Shown here: positions 41,357 through 52,170 of the stretch, piece after piece
Position numbering within the stretch: the first letter of the stretch is position 1
How the letters are laid out: the number at the start of each line of letters is the position of its first letter
NCBI GenBank assembly: GCA_017517135.1
Contig: JAFXAK010000010.1
Coordinates: 60,733-124,732, forward strand
Reading direction: 5' to 3'
Length of the DNA stretch: 64,000 nucleotides
Source: Clostridia bacterium
Lineage (GTDB): Bacteria; Bacillota; Clostridia; Oscillospirales; Acutalibacteraceae
Program-made: the position numbers and the translations under genes
Notes under the pieces: model-generated
Told to the model about the DNA's origin: nothing
Seen by the model: only the letters and a program-made list of their open reading frames with translations
Databases searched by the model: none

Positions 41357-43246
41357 ATGCAGAACAAAACTTCAAAGACGAAGAAGAACTCTTCCGCTGC
41401 TTCTGCTGTGTCAAAGAAAAAGGGAAAAACTACCCAGAATACAGCAGCACAATCTGCAAAAAATAATACAACCAAAAAATCAACTCAGAAAAAACAGGAC
41501 AACCGTTCAAAAAAAGAAAGCCATTCCTACAAAAAGGCTGCGTCTCTCGGCCGCTATGAGTCCATACCCGCAAAAGAGTTAAGAAAGAAAAATTCCGTAA
41601 AAATCACCTTCCTCGGCGGTATCAATGAAATAGGTAAAAACCTTACTTTATTTGAATACAACAACGAAATAATTATTCTTGACTGCGGAATGTCCTTCCC
41701 CGATGCGGATATGCCGGGTATTGACTATGTGCTTCCCGATCTTAATTATGTTGAAAGAAATGCAGATAAGGTAAAGGCAATATTTATAACTCACGGTCAC
41801 GAGGATCACATAGGCGGCTTGCCGTACCTGTTAAAGGCTGTAAATGTTCCTGTTTATGCTTCGTGCTTAACGATAGGACTTATTCAGGGTAAGCTCAAAG
41901 AGCACCGTATGCTGCGTTCCTGTAACTTAAATGTTATAGAGCCGGGAATGAGCATAGATACGGGAGAGTTTCTTGTTGAAGCGATACATGTTAATCACTC
42001 TATCCCCGATGCTCTCGGCTTTGCAATCAAATGTGCGGCAGGAACGATAGTTCATACGGGTGACTTTAAGATAGACAATACCCCCATTGACGGCGGTGTT
42101 ATTGACCTGCCGAAATTCGCTCAGCTCGGAAACGACGGTGTTCTTTGCCTTTTGTCGGATTCAACAAATGCCGAAAAAAGCGGATATACACCGAGTGAAA
42201 AAAAGGTTGGCGAGTCGCTTGAATATCTTTTCAGAACAGCAGGGCAGAAAAGAATAATTGTAGCTTCGTTTGCTTCAAATATTCACAGAATCCAGCAGAT
42301 AGTTGATGCATCCGTAAAGCTTGACAGAAAGGTTTTCCTTTCCGGCAGAAGTCTTGAGAATGTAACCGCTATCAGCCGTGAGCTCGGATATCTCACTATT
42401 CCCGACGGCTTATTGTATTCCATAGATAATCTTAAAAACTTCAAGGACGAGCAGGTTGTTATCATAACAACGGGCAGTCAGGGTGAGCCTATGTCAGCCT
42501 TATCAAGAATGGCAACGAGCGACCACAAAAAGGTGTCGGTAGGCTACAATGACTTTATTATAATTTCCGCTACTCCCATTCCCGGAAATGAAAAAACCGT
42601 TGCCAATACGGTAAATGAGCTTATGAAGCTCGGAGCTGAGGTTGTTTATGAAAAAAATCTCGGAATACATGTTTCGGGACATGCTTCCCAGGAGGAGCAG
42701 AAGCTTATTCTGAATCTTGTCAGACCTAAATATTTTATTCCCGTACACGGTGAACAGAAGCATATGAGAAAGCACGCTTCTTTAGCTCAGAGTGTGGGTA
42801 TTCCCGCTGAAAATATCACAGTACCCGATCTCGGCAGTGTTATTGAATTATCCGAAAACTATATGATAAGTGATAATTCTGTTGCCGCAGGCAGAGTTTT
42901 TGTTGACGGCTCGGGTGTCGGCGATGTAGGAAGCACGGTGCTTCGTGACAGAAAGAAGCTTTCAACGGACGGTATTGTTATAGTAACTGCCGTAACGGAT
43001 GCTTATTCGGGTGAGCTTATTTCTCCCATTGATGTACAGTCCAAGGGCTTTGTGTTTGTAAACAACGCAAATGAGCTTAATTCATATATAACTCTCGCTT
43101 GCGAAAAAATATTTGATGATTTTGTCAGAAGCGTGAATATGGATATTCATTCTCTCAAGGCAAAGCTTAAGGACAGTCTTGCAAAGGCAATTTTTGACAA
43201 AACAAGGCGTGCTCCCGTAATTATTGTCAATGTGCTGGCAGTTTAA
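41357..43246 (+). CDS. rnj: Ribonuclease J
   Basis: RNase J is a 5'-exo/endoribonuclease central to RNA decay in Gram-positive bacteria. The 629-residue protein has the metallo-beta-lactamase motif THGHEDHIGGLP, NHSIPDALGF, HTGDFKID and the beta-CASP segment PVHGEQKHMRKHA. The first 70 residues are a Lys/Ser/Thr/Gln-rich low-complexity extension, longer than in Bacillus RNase J1, and could be a flexible interaction tail. GdpP follows after 46 bp. Confidence 0.95.
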   Translation: MQNKTSKTKKNSSAASAVSKKKGKTTQNTAAQSAKNNTTKKSTQKKQDNRSKKESHSYKKAASLGRYESIPAKELRKKNSVKITFLGGINEIGKNLTLFEYNNEIIILDCGMSFPDADMPGIDYVLPDLNYVERNADKVKAIFITHGHEDHIGGLPYLLKAVNVPVYASCLTIGLIQGKLKEHRMLRSCNLNVIEPGMSIDTGEFLVEAIHVNHSIPDALGFAIKCAAGTIVHTGDFKIDNTPIDGGVIDLPKFAQLGNDGVLCLLSDSTNAEKSGYTPSEKKVGESLEYLFRTAGQKRIIVASFASNIHRIQQIVDASVKLDRKVFLSGRSLENVTAISRELGYLTIPDGLLYSIDNLKNFKDEQVVIITTGSQGEPMSALSRMATSDHKKVSVGYNDFIIISATPIPGNEKTVANTVNELMKLGAEVVYEKNLGIHVSGHASQEEQKLILNLVRPKYFIPVHGEQKHMRKHASLAQSVGIPAENITVPDLGSVIELSENYMISDNSVAAGRVFVDGSGVGDVGSTVLRDRKKLSTDGIVIVTAVTDAYSGELISPIDVQSKGFVFVNNANELNSYITLACEKIFDDFVRSVNMDIHSLKAKLKDSLAKAIFDKTRRAPVIIVNVLAV

Positions 43247-43292
43247 GGCAATTTTAACTTTATTACTATAAATTAAGAAAGGAAATATCGCT

Positions 43293-45260
43293 ATGAAGTT
43301 TAAGGATATATTAAAAGATAATCCCTTTGCCATCTTGCTTATATGTATTGCTACGGCTTTTAGCGGTGTGACTTTTGTTTTTTCAAAATCCGTTGCGCTT
43401 GTTGAGCTGATAATAGTACTTCTTGTTGCCGTATTTGCTCTGAAATGGCTTGCAGATACCTTGCAGAGAAAAATTCAACAGGTAAAAACTCTTGAGCGTT
43501 CTCTTACTCAATACGGTGAAGCGGATAATGAGCTTAAGGTTTTTCCGTTACCTGTTGTTCTTGTCCGTTCAACAGGCTCTATTGTCTGGTTTAATGAATT
43601 ATTCAAGAATATTGTTACCGAATATGAAGATATCACGGGTAATAATATCCGTGAGCTTGTGAATTTCAATGAAAATGTGCTTGAAAAGGTCGGTGTTCCG
43701 TTTGAAACCTCAAACGGTAAATCGAAATTTACGGTATATTCCTCTCAGACGGAAGAAGACCTTTTTGCTCTTTATTTCATTGAAGATACGGCACTTAAGG
43801 ATACAAGACATAAATTCAATATTACCCGACCTGTTGTTCTGCTTATCAATACGGACTCACTTGAGCAGACAGAGGACTCCTTTGCACATGTTGATTATTA
43901 CACAATAAATTCAGATGTTGAACGCATCATTACAAAGTGGCTGGTTTCCTATAACTGTATATTCAGAAAGTTTTCTGACGGAAAGTTTTTTGCTATTACT
44001 GAAAAAGAAAATCTTGATGCTATGATTCAAACACAGTTTTCCTTGCTGGATAAGGTAAGAGAGTATTCCTTTGACGGTCAGGAGATTGAAATGACTCTTT
44101 CTGTAGGTATCGGCAGGGAAGACACAATAAAGGAATGTGAGGCGAGTGCGCGTCAGGCTCTCGATATGGCGCGAGGCAGAGGCGGCGATCAGATAGCAAT
44201 CAAGGTCGGCGAAAACTATGAGTTCTTCGGTGGTATATCAAACAGAAAAGAAAAACGCGGTAAGATAAAATCAAGAACTGTTGCCGCTGCTTTGGATGAG
44301 CTTATTGAGTCTGCATCCAATGTGCTGATTATGGGACATACCTTTTCTGATTTTGATGCCATAGGTGCGGCAGTCGGTATATCGGCAATTGCAAAGCAGC
44401 ACTTGAAGAATGTACATATTCTGGTCAATCGGCAGACAACTCTTGCCGAAGCCTTGATTGGTATGGTACATTCCGAGGACCCCGAATATAAATTTGTTGA
44501 TTTTGAAAAGGTGCAGTCTGTAATAAATAATGACACCTTGCTTATTGTTACCGATACAATGCGCTCAAAGATTGTTGAATATCCTCAGCTGTTGGATATG
44601 AAGCTCAGAACGGTTGTTATAGACCATCACAGAAAGCCTGTTGACTTTATTGAGATTGCCTCGCTTGTATTCCACGAGCCGTTGGCCTCTTCTGCCTGTG
44701 AAATGGCAACGGAGCTTGTTCAGTATGCTCCTTCTAAGCCGAAGCTTTCACCCGCTCAGGCACAGGCATTACTTGCAGGTATTATTCTTGACACAAAGAA
44801 TTTTACATTAAGAGTCGGTGTGCGTACATTTGAAGCTGCATCGTATCTCAGAGACTGTAAGGCTGATACAGTTGCGGTCAGAAAATTGTTCGCAAGCTCT
44901 GCCGAGGAAAGCACGGCAGTCGGAAAAGTTGTGTCAGATGCCGAATTTTTCGGTAATTTTACTGTTTCTGTTGCCGATACGGATTCTCCGAATATGCGCC
45001 TTATTGCTTCAAAGGCGGCAGATGAATTATTGAATATCAATAATGTTGATGCATCGTTTGTTATTTTTGAGGCAAATTCCTGTGTGAATATTTCCGCCCG
45101 TTCTCTCGGAAAAATCAATGTTCAGCTTATAATGGAAGCATTGGGCGGCGGCGGTCATCAGAGTATGGCGGCCTGCCAGTTAAAGGATACGGATATTTCT
45201 CAGGCAAAAACTAAACTTATTGATGCAGTAAATTCTTATTTCGATAAACTTAAAAACTAA
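43293..45260 (+). CDS. gdpP: Cyclic-di-AMP phosphodiesterase GdpP
   Basis: GdpP degrades c-di-AMP and so affects wall and potassium homeostasis. The 655-residue protein has two N-terminal transmembrane helices (about 10-55), a PAS-like domain (about 65-170), a degenerate GGDEF domain (about 180-300; DGKFFAI and LSVGIGR retained) and C-terminal DHH/DHHA1 domains with GHTFSDFDAIGAA, IDHHRKP and GGGGHQSMAA. It is followed at 14 bp by rplI, the conserved Firmicutes order. Confidence 0.95.
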   Translation: MKFKDILKDNPFAILLICIATAFSGVTFVFSKSVALVELIIVLLVAVFALKWLADTLQRKIQQVKTLERSLTQYGEADNELKVFPLPVVLVRSTGSIVWFNELFKNIVTEYEDITGNNIRELVNFNENVLEKVGVPFETSNGKSKFTVYSSQTEEDLFALYFIEDTALKDTRHKFNITRPVVLLINTDSLEQTEDSFAHVDYYTINSDVERIITKWLVSYNCIFRKFSDGKFFAITEKENLDAMIQTQFSLLDKVREYSFDGQEIEMTLSVGIGREDTIKECEASARQALDMARGRGGDQIAIKVGENYEFFGGISNRKEKRGKIKSRTVAAALDELIESASNVLIMGHTFSDFDAIGAAVGISAIAKQHLKNVHILVNRQTTLAEALIGMVHSEDPEYKFVDFEKVQSVINNDTLLIVTDTMRSKIVEYPQLLDMKLRTVVIDHHRKPVDFIEIASLVFHEPLASSACEMATELVQYAPSKPKLSPAQAQALLAGIILDTKNFTLRVGVRTFEAASYLRDCKADTVAVRKLFASSAEESTAVGKVVSDAEFFGNFTVSVADTDSPNMRLIASKAADELLNINNVDASFVIFEANSCVNISARSLGKINVQLIMEALGGGGHQSMAACQLKDTDISQAKTKLIDAVNSYFDKLKN

Positions 45261-45274
45261 CGGAGGTATAAAAA

Positions 45275-45715
45275 ATGAAGGTTATACTTAATCAGGATGT
45301 TAAAGATCTCGGAAAAAAGGGCGAGCTTGTCAATGTTTCTGACGGTTACGCAAAAAATTTCCTTATTCCCAGAAAGATAGCTGTTGTTGCAGACAATGCG
45401 GCTATGAATGAGCTTAAAAACAGAGAGGCTTCCAAGGCACATCACCTTGCTGTTGAAAAAGCCGAAGCTCAGGCCGCAGCAGATAAATTAAACGGAAAAT
45501 CAGTCAAGGTACAGGCAAAAGCAGGTGCCAACGGCAGACTTTTCGGCTCTGTAACATCAAAAGAAATTGCAGAGAAAATAAAAGAACAGTACAATGTTGA
45601 AATTGATAAGAAAAAGATTGTTTCAGAGGATATAAGAAATTACGGCACTTATGAATGTACTTTGAAAATATACACAGGTATCACTGCCAAGATTTTTGTT
45701 GTTGTGGGCGAATAA
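45275..45715 (+). CDS. rplI: 50S ribosomal protein L9
   Basis: 146 residues, starting MKVILNQDVKDLGKKGELV with the N-terminal rRNA-binding domain (NFLIPRKIAV), a helical linker (about 40-75) and the C-terminal domain. ATG 45275 has GGAGGT upstream. dnaB follows after 23 bp. Confidence 0.97.
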   Translation: MKVILNQDVKDLGKKGELVNVSDGYAKNFLIPRKIAVVADNAAMNELKNREASKAHHLAVEKAEAQAAADKLNGKSVKVQAKAGANGRLFGSVTSKEIAEKIKEQYNVEIDKKKIVSEDIRNYGTYECTLKIYTGITAKIFVVVGE

Positions 45716-45738
45716 AATTCTCTTAAGAGGTTTTTTCA

Positions 45739-47115
45739 GTGGAAAAGAAAGATTTGAAAGCAACGCCGATGCAATCGGGAAAGATGTTTTCTCTTGAAGC
45801 AGAGCAAGCGGTGTTGGGAAATATGCTTATCAGACCGGAATGCTTTGATACGGTTTCAATGCTTATGAAGCCCGAGTATTTCTATCTTCCGCAGCATAAG
45901 GCTATATTTTCCGCAATGCTTGCAATCGATGCGGCTTCGGGAGCTATTGACCCTCTGCTTATACTCGAAATGCTTCGTACCGAAAGTGCTTTTTCTTCGG
46001 ATGATGACGGAAAGACATATCTCTTTCAGCTTGCCGAGATGGTTCCGTCGTCAACTAATGTTGAGGCGTATTGCAAAATTATAAAAGATAAATACTACAT
46101 AAGAACATTGGTGAATGTTTCTGCGGAGATTATTGACCTTGCCGAAAATTCGGGCGATGATGCCGATGTTCTGCTTGACAATGCCGAGCAGCGCATATAT
46201 GATATCCGTCAGGGTAAGGCAGTTGCAGGTCCGTCTAAATTAAGTGATATCATTGCAAATGTTTATGATATGCTTTATAAGCTTAATTCAGAGGATAAAG
46301 AGCAGTATAAGGGTTTGCCTACGGGCTTTCCTGATTTTGACAAGATGTGTACGGGCCTTAACAAGTCAGACCTTGTTATAGTCGGTGCAAGACCTGCTAT
46401 GGGTAAAACAAGCTTTTGTCTGAATATGGCACGAAATGTTGCCGTAAAGTCGGGAAAAAGAGTTTTGTTTTTCTCCTTGGAAATGTCAAAGGAGCAGCTG
46501 GCACAGCGTATTATTTCAACCGAGGCCAGAATTCCCAGCCATAAAATGCGTACAGGCGAGCTTTCTCCAAAAGAGTGGGAGAGCCTCAGCGCGGCTTGCT
46601 TGTTCCTTGCAAATGTTCCCTTGTATTTCGATGATACTGCAAACATAACCGTTCCCGAAATGAAGGCAAGAGCGCGTCGTCTCAAGGATGTTGATGCAAT
46701 ATTCATTGACTATCTTCAGCTTATGCAGTCTGCAAAGAAAACGGACAACCGTGTTCAGGAGGTTACGGAAATTACCCGTAGCTTAAAGCTTATGGCGAAA
46801 GACCTGAATATTCCCGTGGTTGTATGTGCACAGCTTTCCAGAAGCACGGAAGGCAGAGGCTCCTCACATAAGCCGCAGCTTGCAGACCTGAGAGAATCAG
46901 GCTCAATAGAGCAGGATGCCGATATCGTTGTAATGCTTTACAGAGACGATTATTATAAGAATGACAAAGAAAATCCCGAGGAAGTGCAGGTAAATACCGC
47001 CGAGCTGCTTGTTCAGAAAAACAGACACGGCTCAACGGGTTCAGTTCCTCTTGCATGGAATCCTCAGTTTACGCTTTATACATGTGTTGAAAAAAATAAT
47101 AACAATGAAGAATAA
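45739..47115 (+). CDS. dnaB: Replicative DNA helicase DnaB
   Basis: The 458-residue RecA-fold helicase has an N-terminal primase-interacting domain, Walker A GARPAMGKTSF near residue 220, Walker B IFIDYLQLM and the LRESGSIEQDADIVVMLYR motif. It starts at GTG 45739 after AAGAGG. It overlaps tilS by 11 bp at the end. Confidence 0.97.
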   Translation: MEKKDLKATPMQSGKMFSLEAEQAVLGNMLIRPECFDTVSMLMKPEYFYLPQHKAIFSAMLAIDAASGAIDPLLILEMLRTESAFSSDDDGKTYLFQLAEMVPSSTNVEAYCKIIKDKYYIRTLVNVSAEIIDLAENSGDDADVLLDNAEQRIYDIRQGKAVAGPSKLSDIIANVYDMLYKLNSEDKEQYKGLPTGFPDFDKMCTGLNKSDLVIVGARPAMGKTSFCLNMARNVAVKSGKRVLFFSLEMSKEQLAQRIISTEARIPSHKMRTGELSPKEWESLSAACLFLANVPLYFDDTANITVPEMKARARRLKDVDAIFIDYLQLMQSAKKTDNRVQEVTEITRSLKLMAKDLNIPVVVCAQLSRSTEGRGSSHKPQLADLRESGSIEQDADIVVMLYRDDYYKNDKENPEEVQVNTAELLVQKNRHGSTGSVPLAWNPQFTLYTCVEKNNNNEE

Positions 47116-48445
47116 ATTTCTCAGAGCAATAAAACAATTCAATATGCTCTCGGCAGGAGATGCTGTATGTGTCGGTGTTTCGGGCGGTGCAGATTCTATG
47201 TGTCTTTTGCATCTGCTGTACAGCAATAAGGATGAGCTTCAGATAACTGTCAGTGCAGTTCACATCAATCACTGTATAAGAGGCAAGGAAGCCGATGATG
47301 AGGAACGGTATGTCAGAGAATATTGTGAAAGAAATAATATCCCTCTGACGGTAGAGAGAATTGATGTCCCTGCTTTGAGCCGTGAAAGAAAGGAAAGCAC
47401 GGAGCTTTGTGCAAGAAAAGCAAGATATGACTGTTTTTCTTCATCAGGAGCTGATAAAATTGCAACCGCACATACGGGAAGCGACTGTATAGAAACAGCC
47501 CTTATGAATCTTTCAAGAGGCAGCTCCTTGCACGGCTTGTGTTCAATTCCTCCCGTGCGGGGAAATATTATAAGACCTCTGATTTTCTTTACCCGTGAAG
47601 ATACCGAAAGATATTGTGAGGAAAACGCTATTTTATATGTTACGGATTCCTCCAATTTAAGTGATGATTATACCAGAAATAAATTCCGTCACAATGTTAT
47701 AAGTCCGCTTAAAAGTATTACCCCTGCATTTGAAAGCAATGCATTGAGATGTATTGAGCTTCTGCGTGACGATGATTCCTTTTTGTCGGAGATTGCACGA
47801 AAAGAGTTTGAAAGGTGCTTTGACAAAGATAACAAAACACTTTGCTGTCAGAAGCTTAATGAACTTCACAGTGCAATAAAAAGCAGGGTAGTTGCACTTT
47901 ATTTTTCTTTCATTTCCGATGCTGACTATGAAATGCGGCATATAAAAATGCTCTGTGATAATTCAGATAAAGATTTTTCCGTTACCCTACCGTCCGGTGT
48001 GGTTGTTTGCTGTAACAAAAAAACTGTTTATGTTCAACCGTACAATTCAGAAAAATCTGATTTGTTTTCTGTTATAATTGATAAGCAGGAAAAAAATCAG
48101 ATTGAAATTTTTAATAAAAAATTTGATATTTATCCCTCCGACAGTATTCCTGATGAAAGCTGTTTGGCTGTGCTCGATTTTGATAAAATCGGGGAAAAGC
48201 TTTGTTTTCGTTTCCGTCTTGGCGGAGATGAAATATTCTTAAAAAAACGCAGATGCACAAAAACCTTGAAAAAGCTTTTTTCAGAGCTGAAAATACCCCG
48301 TGAAGAAAGGGAAAAAATTCCCGTACTTGCACAGGATAATACTGTTGTATGGATAGATATTGAAAATACCCAAACCGAATATTATGCAACCCAAAAAACA
48401 AAAAAGTATCTGATTATAAAAAATGGAGAGTGTCAACAATGTTAA
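47105..48445 (+). CDS. tilS: tRNA(Ile)-lysidine synthase TilS
   Basis: TilS adds lysine to C34 of tRNA-Ile(CAT). The 446-residue protein has the PP-loop VSGGADS at about 25-31, HINHCIRG, and TAHTGSDCIETALMNLSRGSSLHGL. The C-terminal TilS-type domain ends with RRCTKTLKKLFSELKIPREEREKIPV split regions. I start at ATG 47105 inside the dnaB end; the longer open frame from 47009 runs through dnaB and is not likely. Confidence 0.95.
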   Translation: MKNKFLRAIKQFNMLSAGDAVCVGVSGGADSMCLLHLLYSNKDELQITVSAVHINHCIRGKEADDEERYVREYCERNNIPLTVERIDVPALSRERKESTELCARKARYDCFSSSGADKIATAHTGSDCIETALMNLSRGSSLHGLCSIPPVRGNIIRPLIFFTREDTERYCEENAILYVTDSSNLSDDYTRNKFRHNVISPLKSITPAFESNALRCIELLRDDDSFLSEIARKEFERCFDKDNKTLCCQKLNELHSAIKSRVVALYFSFISDADYEMRHIKMLCDNSDKDFSVTLPSGVVVCCNKKTVYVQPYNSEKSDLFSVIIDKQEKNQIEIFNKKFDIYPSDSIPDESCLAVLDFDKIGEKLCFRFRLGGDEIFLKKRRCTKTLKKLFSELKIPREEREKIPVLAQDNTVVWIDIENTQTEYYATQKTKKYLIIKNGECQQC

Positions 48446-48978
48446 ATGATATTGATTATGTTCTTTATTCTGAAGAAAAGATTGCTGAAATAGTTAAGAA
48501 AATCGGTGCGGAAATAAGCGAAGACTATAAAGACAAAAATCTGCTTCTTGTAAGCGTACTTAAAGGCTCTGTTGCTTTTATGACAGACCTTATGAGAGCG
48601 ATTACCATTCCCTGTGAAATAGATTTTATGGCTGTTTCAAGCTACGGAAGCGGCACGAAGTCTTCAGGTACCGTAAGAATTCTCAAGGACCTTGACAGAG
48701 ATATTACAGGCTACGATCTGCTTATTGTTGAGGATATTCTTGACAGCGGTAAAACGCTCAGCTTTCTTATTGATGTGCTGTACACAAAAAATCCCGCAAG
48801 CATCAGAATCTGTACTCTTTTTGACAAGCCTGAGCGCAGACAGGTTGATATCTTCCCCGATTATAAGGGCTTGCTTGTTCCCGATGAGTTTATTGTCGGT
48901 TACGGTCTTGACTATAATGAAAAATACAGAAATCTTCCTTTTATAGGTGTTCTCAAAAGAGAAGTTTATGAAAAATAA
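48439..48978 (+). CDS. hpt: Hypoxanthine-guanine phosphoribosyltransferase
   Basis: A purine salvage enzyme making IMP and GMP from PRPP. The 179-residue protein has the PRPP motif LLIVEDILDSGKTL and the purine-binding loop DEFIVGYGLDY. ATG 48439 follows GGAGAG at 48425-48430 and lies inside the end of tilS. tilS-hpt-ftsH is a conserved Firmicutes order. Confidence 0.96.
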   Translation: MLNDIDYVLYSEEKIAEIVKKIGAEISEDYKDKNLLLVSVLKGSVAFMTDLMRAITIPCEIDFMAVSSYGSGTKSSGTVRILKDLDRDITGYDLLIVEDILDSGKTLSFLIDVLYTKNPASIRICTLFDKPERRQVDIFPDYKGLLVPDEFIVGYGLDYNEKYRNLPFIGVLKREVYEK

Positions 48979-48994
48979 GGAGTGTTAAAACAGA

Positions 48995-50923
48995 GTGAAT
49001 AACGATAAAATCAAAAAGATAGGTCAGTTTTTGCCTATACTTCTGCTTCCCGTTATAATGATATTGTTTATATCATTTTATTTCAATTCGGAGTCGGCAG
49101 CGAAAGTAACATATTATGATGTCGTTGAAATGTTTGAAAACAATGAAATTGCCGAATATAATCTGAATCTCAGCTCAGGTGTGCTTGAATATAAGAAGCG
49201 CGATGAGCCCGACAAGAAATATAAGTACACGGTGCCGAATATTTCTATTTTCTATGATGATATTCATGTTAAGGTGCTTGAATACAATGAAGCGAATCCC
49301 GACAACAAAATCGTTTATGACTACGATAAGGGTGCCGCAAATTCATGGATAGTGAGCCTCTTGCCGACTGTTCTGGTGATTGTTGTGTTAGGCGTACTGT
49401 TCTATTCAATGATCCGCAAGATGAATCAGGGCTTTATGAATGAGTCAAACAGAACGATGAATTTCGGTAAAGCAAGAGTAAAAATGAATAAGGATACAAA
49501 GAAGAAAACAACATTTGATGATGTTGCAGGAGCTGATGAGGAAAAAGAAGAGCTCAGCGAAATAGTTTCTTTCCTTAAAGAGCCGGTAAGATACAGTGAG
49601 CTTGGTGCAAGAATCCCCAAGGGTGTTCTTCTTGTAGGCCCTCCCGGAACAGGTAAAACCTTGCTTGCAAGAGCTGTTGCAGGTGAAGCGGATGTTCCGT
49701 TCTTCTCAATTTCAGGTTCAGATTTCCTTGAAATGTATGTCGGTGTCGGTGCTGCCAGAGTAAGGGATTTATTCGAACAGGCAAAGAAAAACAGTCCGTC
49801 TATTATTTTTATAGATGAAATTGATGCTGTGGGCAGACACAGAGGTGCCGGTATGGGCGGCGGTCACGATGAAAGAGAACAGACACTTAACCAGCTGCTT
49901 GTTGAAATGGACGGCTTCGATGTCAATGACAGCGTAACTATTATTGCTGCAACAAACCGTCCTGATATACTCGATCCCGCACTTTTGCGTCCCGGCAGAT
50001 TTGACCGTCAGGTAACAGTCGGTTATCCCGATATCAAGGGCAGAGGAGAAATTCTCAGAGTTCACGCAAAGAATAAGTCTATTGCTCCCGATGTTGATCT
50101 TGATGATGTTGCCCGTTCAACTGTCGGCTTTACAGGTGCAGACCTTGAAAATCTGCTTAACGAGGCAGCCTTGTTGGCAGCCCGCAGAGGTCTTCGTGCA
50201 ATAACAAGAGACGAGATTGAAGAAGCAACCGTAAAGGTTGTTGTCGGCACGGAAAAGAAATCCCATAAGGTTACAAGCGACGACAAGAGACTTACTGCAT
50301 ATCACGAGGCAGGTCATGCTGTTGCAACCCATTTCCTCGCAGGTCAGGATCCCGTTCATCAGGTGTCCATTATCCCCAGAGGCAGAGCAGGCGGCTATAC
50401 TATGCATATGCCTGTTGAAGACAGAATGTATACCTCCAAAAAGAAAATGGAAGACGAAATCGTGGTTCTCTTGGGAGGCAGAGTTGCAGAGCATATCATT
50501 TTCGGTGATATTTCAACAGGTGCTTCCAATGATATTGAAAGAGCGTCTGAAATTGCGCGTAACATGGTAACAAAGTACGGTATGAGTGAAAAGCTTGGTC
50601 CGATTACTTTCGGTTCAGGCCACAATGAGGTTTTCCTCGGCAAGGATTACGGAACAGTAAGAAACTATTCCGAAGAAATTGCAAAAGAGATTGATGCAGA
50701 AGTCAACAATATTGTTACAAACGGCTATAAGCGCTGTGAGGCACTTCTCAGAGAAAATATTGATAAGCTTCATGCTCTTGCTGATTATCTTATCGAATAT
50801 GAAAAAATCAACGGTGACTTCTTTATTGAGCTTATGGAGGGCAGACTTATTCCTCCTTCCGCGAAGCCTGCTGAAGAAGACTCTCAGGTGCCTGAAATTA
50901 CAGAAGAAAGCAAGGAGGATTAA
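48995..50923 (+). CDS. ftsH: ATP-dependent zinc metalloprotease FtsH
   Basis: A membrane-bound AAA+ protease of 642 residues. Two transmembrane helices (about 12-29 and 112-134) flank a small external domain, followed by Walker A GPPGTGKT, Walker [10 protein letters not shown], the second region of homology ([18 protein letters not shown]) and the zinc motif HEAGHA near residue 430. It starts at GTG 48995 after AAGGAGTG. A peptidyl-prolyl isomerase gene begins 2 bp after its stop. Confidence 0.97.
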   Translation: MNNDKIKKIGQFLPILLLPVIMILFISFYFNSESAAKVTYYDVVEMFENNEIAEYNLNLSSGVLEYKKRDEPDKKYKYTVPNISIFYDDIHVKVLEYNEANPDNKIVYDYDKGAANSWIVSLLPTVLVIVVLGVLFYSMIRKMNQGFMNESNRTMNFGKARVKMNKDTKKKTTFDDVAGADEEKEELSEIVSFLKEPVRYSELGARIPKGVLLVGPPGTGKTLLARAVAGEADVPFFSISGSDFLEMYVGVGAARVRDLFEQAKKNSPSIIFIDEIDAVGRHRGAGMGGGHDEREQTLNQLLVEMDGFDVNDSVTIIAATNRPDILDPALLRPGRFDRQVTVGYPDIKGRGEILRVHAKNKSIAPDVDLDDVARSTVGFTGADLENLLNEAALLAARRGLRAITRDEIEEATVKVVVGTEKKSHKVTSDDKRLTAYHEAGHAVATHFLAGQDPVHQVSIIPRGRAGGYTMHMPVEDRMYTSKKKMEDEIVVLLGGRVAEHIIFGDISTGASNDIERASEIARNMVTKYGMSEKLGPITFGSGHNEVFLGKDYGTVRNYSEEIAKEIDAEVNNIVTNGYKRCEALLRENIDKLHALADYLIEYEKINGDFFIELMEGRLIPPSAKPAEEDSQVPEITEESKED

Positions 50924-50924
50924 T

Positions 50925-51578
50925 ATGAAAAAGTTTGTTTCAGTTTGTATTGTTCTTGTTTTAATGCTTGCTGTTTTTTCTTCGTGCACAGCGAATAAAA
51001 GCACGGAAATTGATTTAAGCAAATATGAAGAAAAGGGAAATCCGATAGCTGTTATTGAAATGAAGGACGGCGGTGTGATTATCTTTGAGCTTTATGCAGA
51101 TAAAGCTCCCAACACCGTAAAGAACTTTATTTCTCTTGCAAACAGCGGTTTTTATAACGGACTTACTTTTCACCGTGTTATAGAAACCTTTATGATTCAG
51201 GGCGGCGACCCTAAAGGAAACGGTACAGGCGGTCCCGGATATACAATCTTCGGTGAGTTTTCCGACAATGATTTTGATACGGATTTAGTTCATTTGAGAG
51301 GCTCAGTTTCAATGGCAAGAGCGGGCAGCTATTATAATCCGTCTGCATATTATAATACTGCAGGATCGCAGTTCTTTATCTGTGTTGAAGACCAGCCGAG
51401 TCTTGACGGGCAGTATGCTGTTTTCGGCTTTGTCTTAGAAGGTATGGATATTGTAGATGAAATAGTCAGCGTCAAAACAGACGGTAACGATAAGCCTGTT
51501 AAGGATGTTGTTATGGAAAAGGTTTATGTTGAAACATTCGGCGTTGAATACGCAGAGCCCGAAACCATAGCAGAATAA
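50925..51578 (+). CDS. Cyclophilin-type peptidyl-prolyl isomerase lipoprotein
   Basis: The 217-residue protein has a lipoprotein signal ([21 protein letters not shown], lipobox Cys about 21) and a cyclophilin domain with [22 protein letters not shown] and GSQFFIC. It would aid folding of exported proteins. ATG 50925 has AAGGAGGAT upstream (the FtsH tail). It is the last gene of the long rnjA-ftsH run. Confidence 0.93.
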   Translation: MKKFVSVCIVLVLMLAVFSSCTANKSTEIDLSKYEEKGNPIAVIEMKDGGVIIFELYADKAPNTVKNFISLANSGFYNGLTFHRVIETFMIQGGDPKGNGTGGPGYTIFGEFSDNDFDTDLVHLRGSVSMARAGSYYNPSAYYNTAGSQFFICVEDQPSLDGQYAVFGFVLEGMDIVDEIVSVKTDGNDKPVKDVVMEKVYVETFGVEYAEPETIAE

Positions 51579-51600
51579 GAGAACAGATAAATGTGCATAA

Positions 51601-51630
51601 CCCCGTCGCAGATGCGGCGGGGCTTGTCTT
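51601..51630 (+). terminator. GC-rich hairpin after the isomerase gene
   Basis: CCCCGTCGC at 51601-51609 pairs with GCGGCGGGG at 51614-51622 (one G-T pair). The following CTTGTCTTT is a weak U tract, so termination may be partial before the next gene. Confidence 0.6.
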
Positions 51631-51641
51631 TGGAGGAGAAT

Positions 51642-52154
51642 ATGAGTATTTTTTATAATAAATTTGAAAACGAAGAACTGAATAAGGCTTATGAGCTGTT
51701 GGAAAATGTAACTCCGTTAAGTTGTGATTGCGGTAAGCTGTGTGCAAACAAGTGCTGCAAGGGTAGTGATAATGACGGTATGCTGCTTTTTCCGTCTGAA
51801 AAGGAATTTTTTGAAAATAAGCCGAATTTCAAGGTTTATTATGATGAAAAATCAGACTGTGATGCGGTTGTGTGTCTTGCACCCTGTGAAAGGGGAGAAC
51901 GCCCTCTTTCCTGCAGATTGTTCCCGCTGTTTCCCTATGTTGAAGAGGAAAACGGAGAGAAAAAGCTCAATGTTGCATTGGATGTAAGAGCACTCGGTGT
52001 TTGTCCGCTTGCAGACAGTAAAGAACAATTAAACCGAAAATTTCTGAGAAATGTCCGTTTAGCTTCATCCGTTTTGCTCAGAAACAGTGAAATTTCCGCC
52101 TTTTTACATAAAGTAAGCAAAGAGATGTTAGATTTAGGTCCGCTTGGTAAATAA
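51642..52154 (+). CDS. YkgJ-like cysteine-cluster protein
   Basis: A 170-residue protein with many cysteines: CDCGKLCANKCCKGS (about 29-43), CLAPCERGERPLSCRLFP (about 83-100) and a later CPLAD. This resembles the UPF0153/YkgJ group of zinc- or iron-sulfur-binding proteins of unknown function. ATG 51642 follows GGAGGAG; the longer frame from 51591 would include the hairpin. Confidence 0.7.
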   Translation: MSIFYNKFENEELNKAYELLENVTPLSCDCGKLCANKCCKGSDNDGMLLFPSEKEFFENKPNFKVYYDEKSDCDAVVCLAPCERGERPLSCRLFPLFPYVEEENGEKKLNVALDVRALGVCPLADSKEQLNRKFLRNVRLASSVLLRNSEISAFLHKVSKEMLDLGPLGK

Positions 52155-52170
52155 TAATTGCAATTATGTG

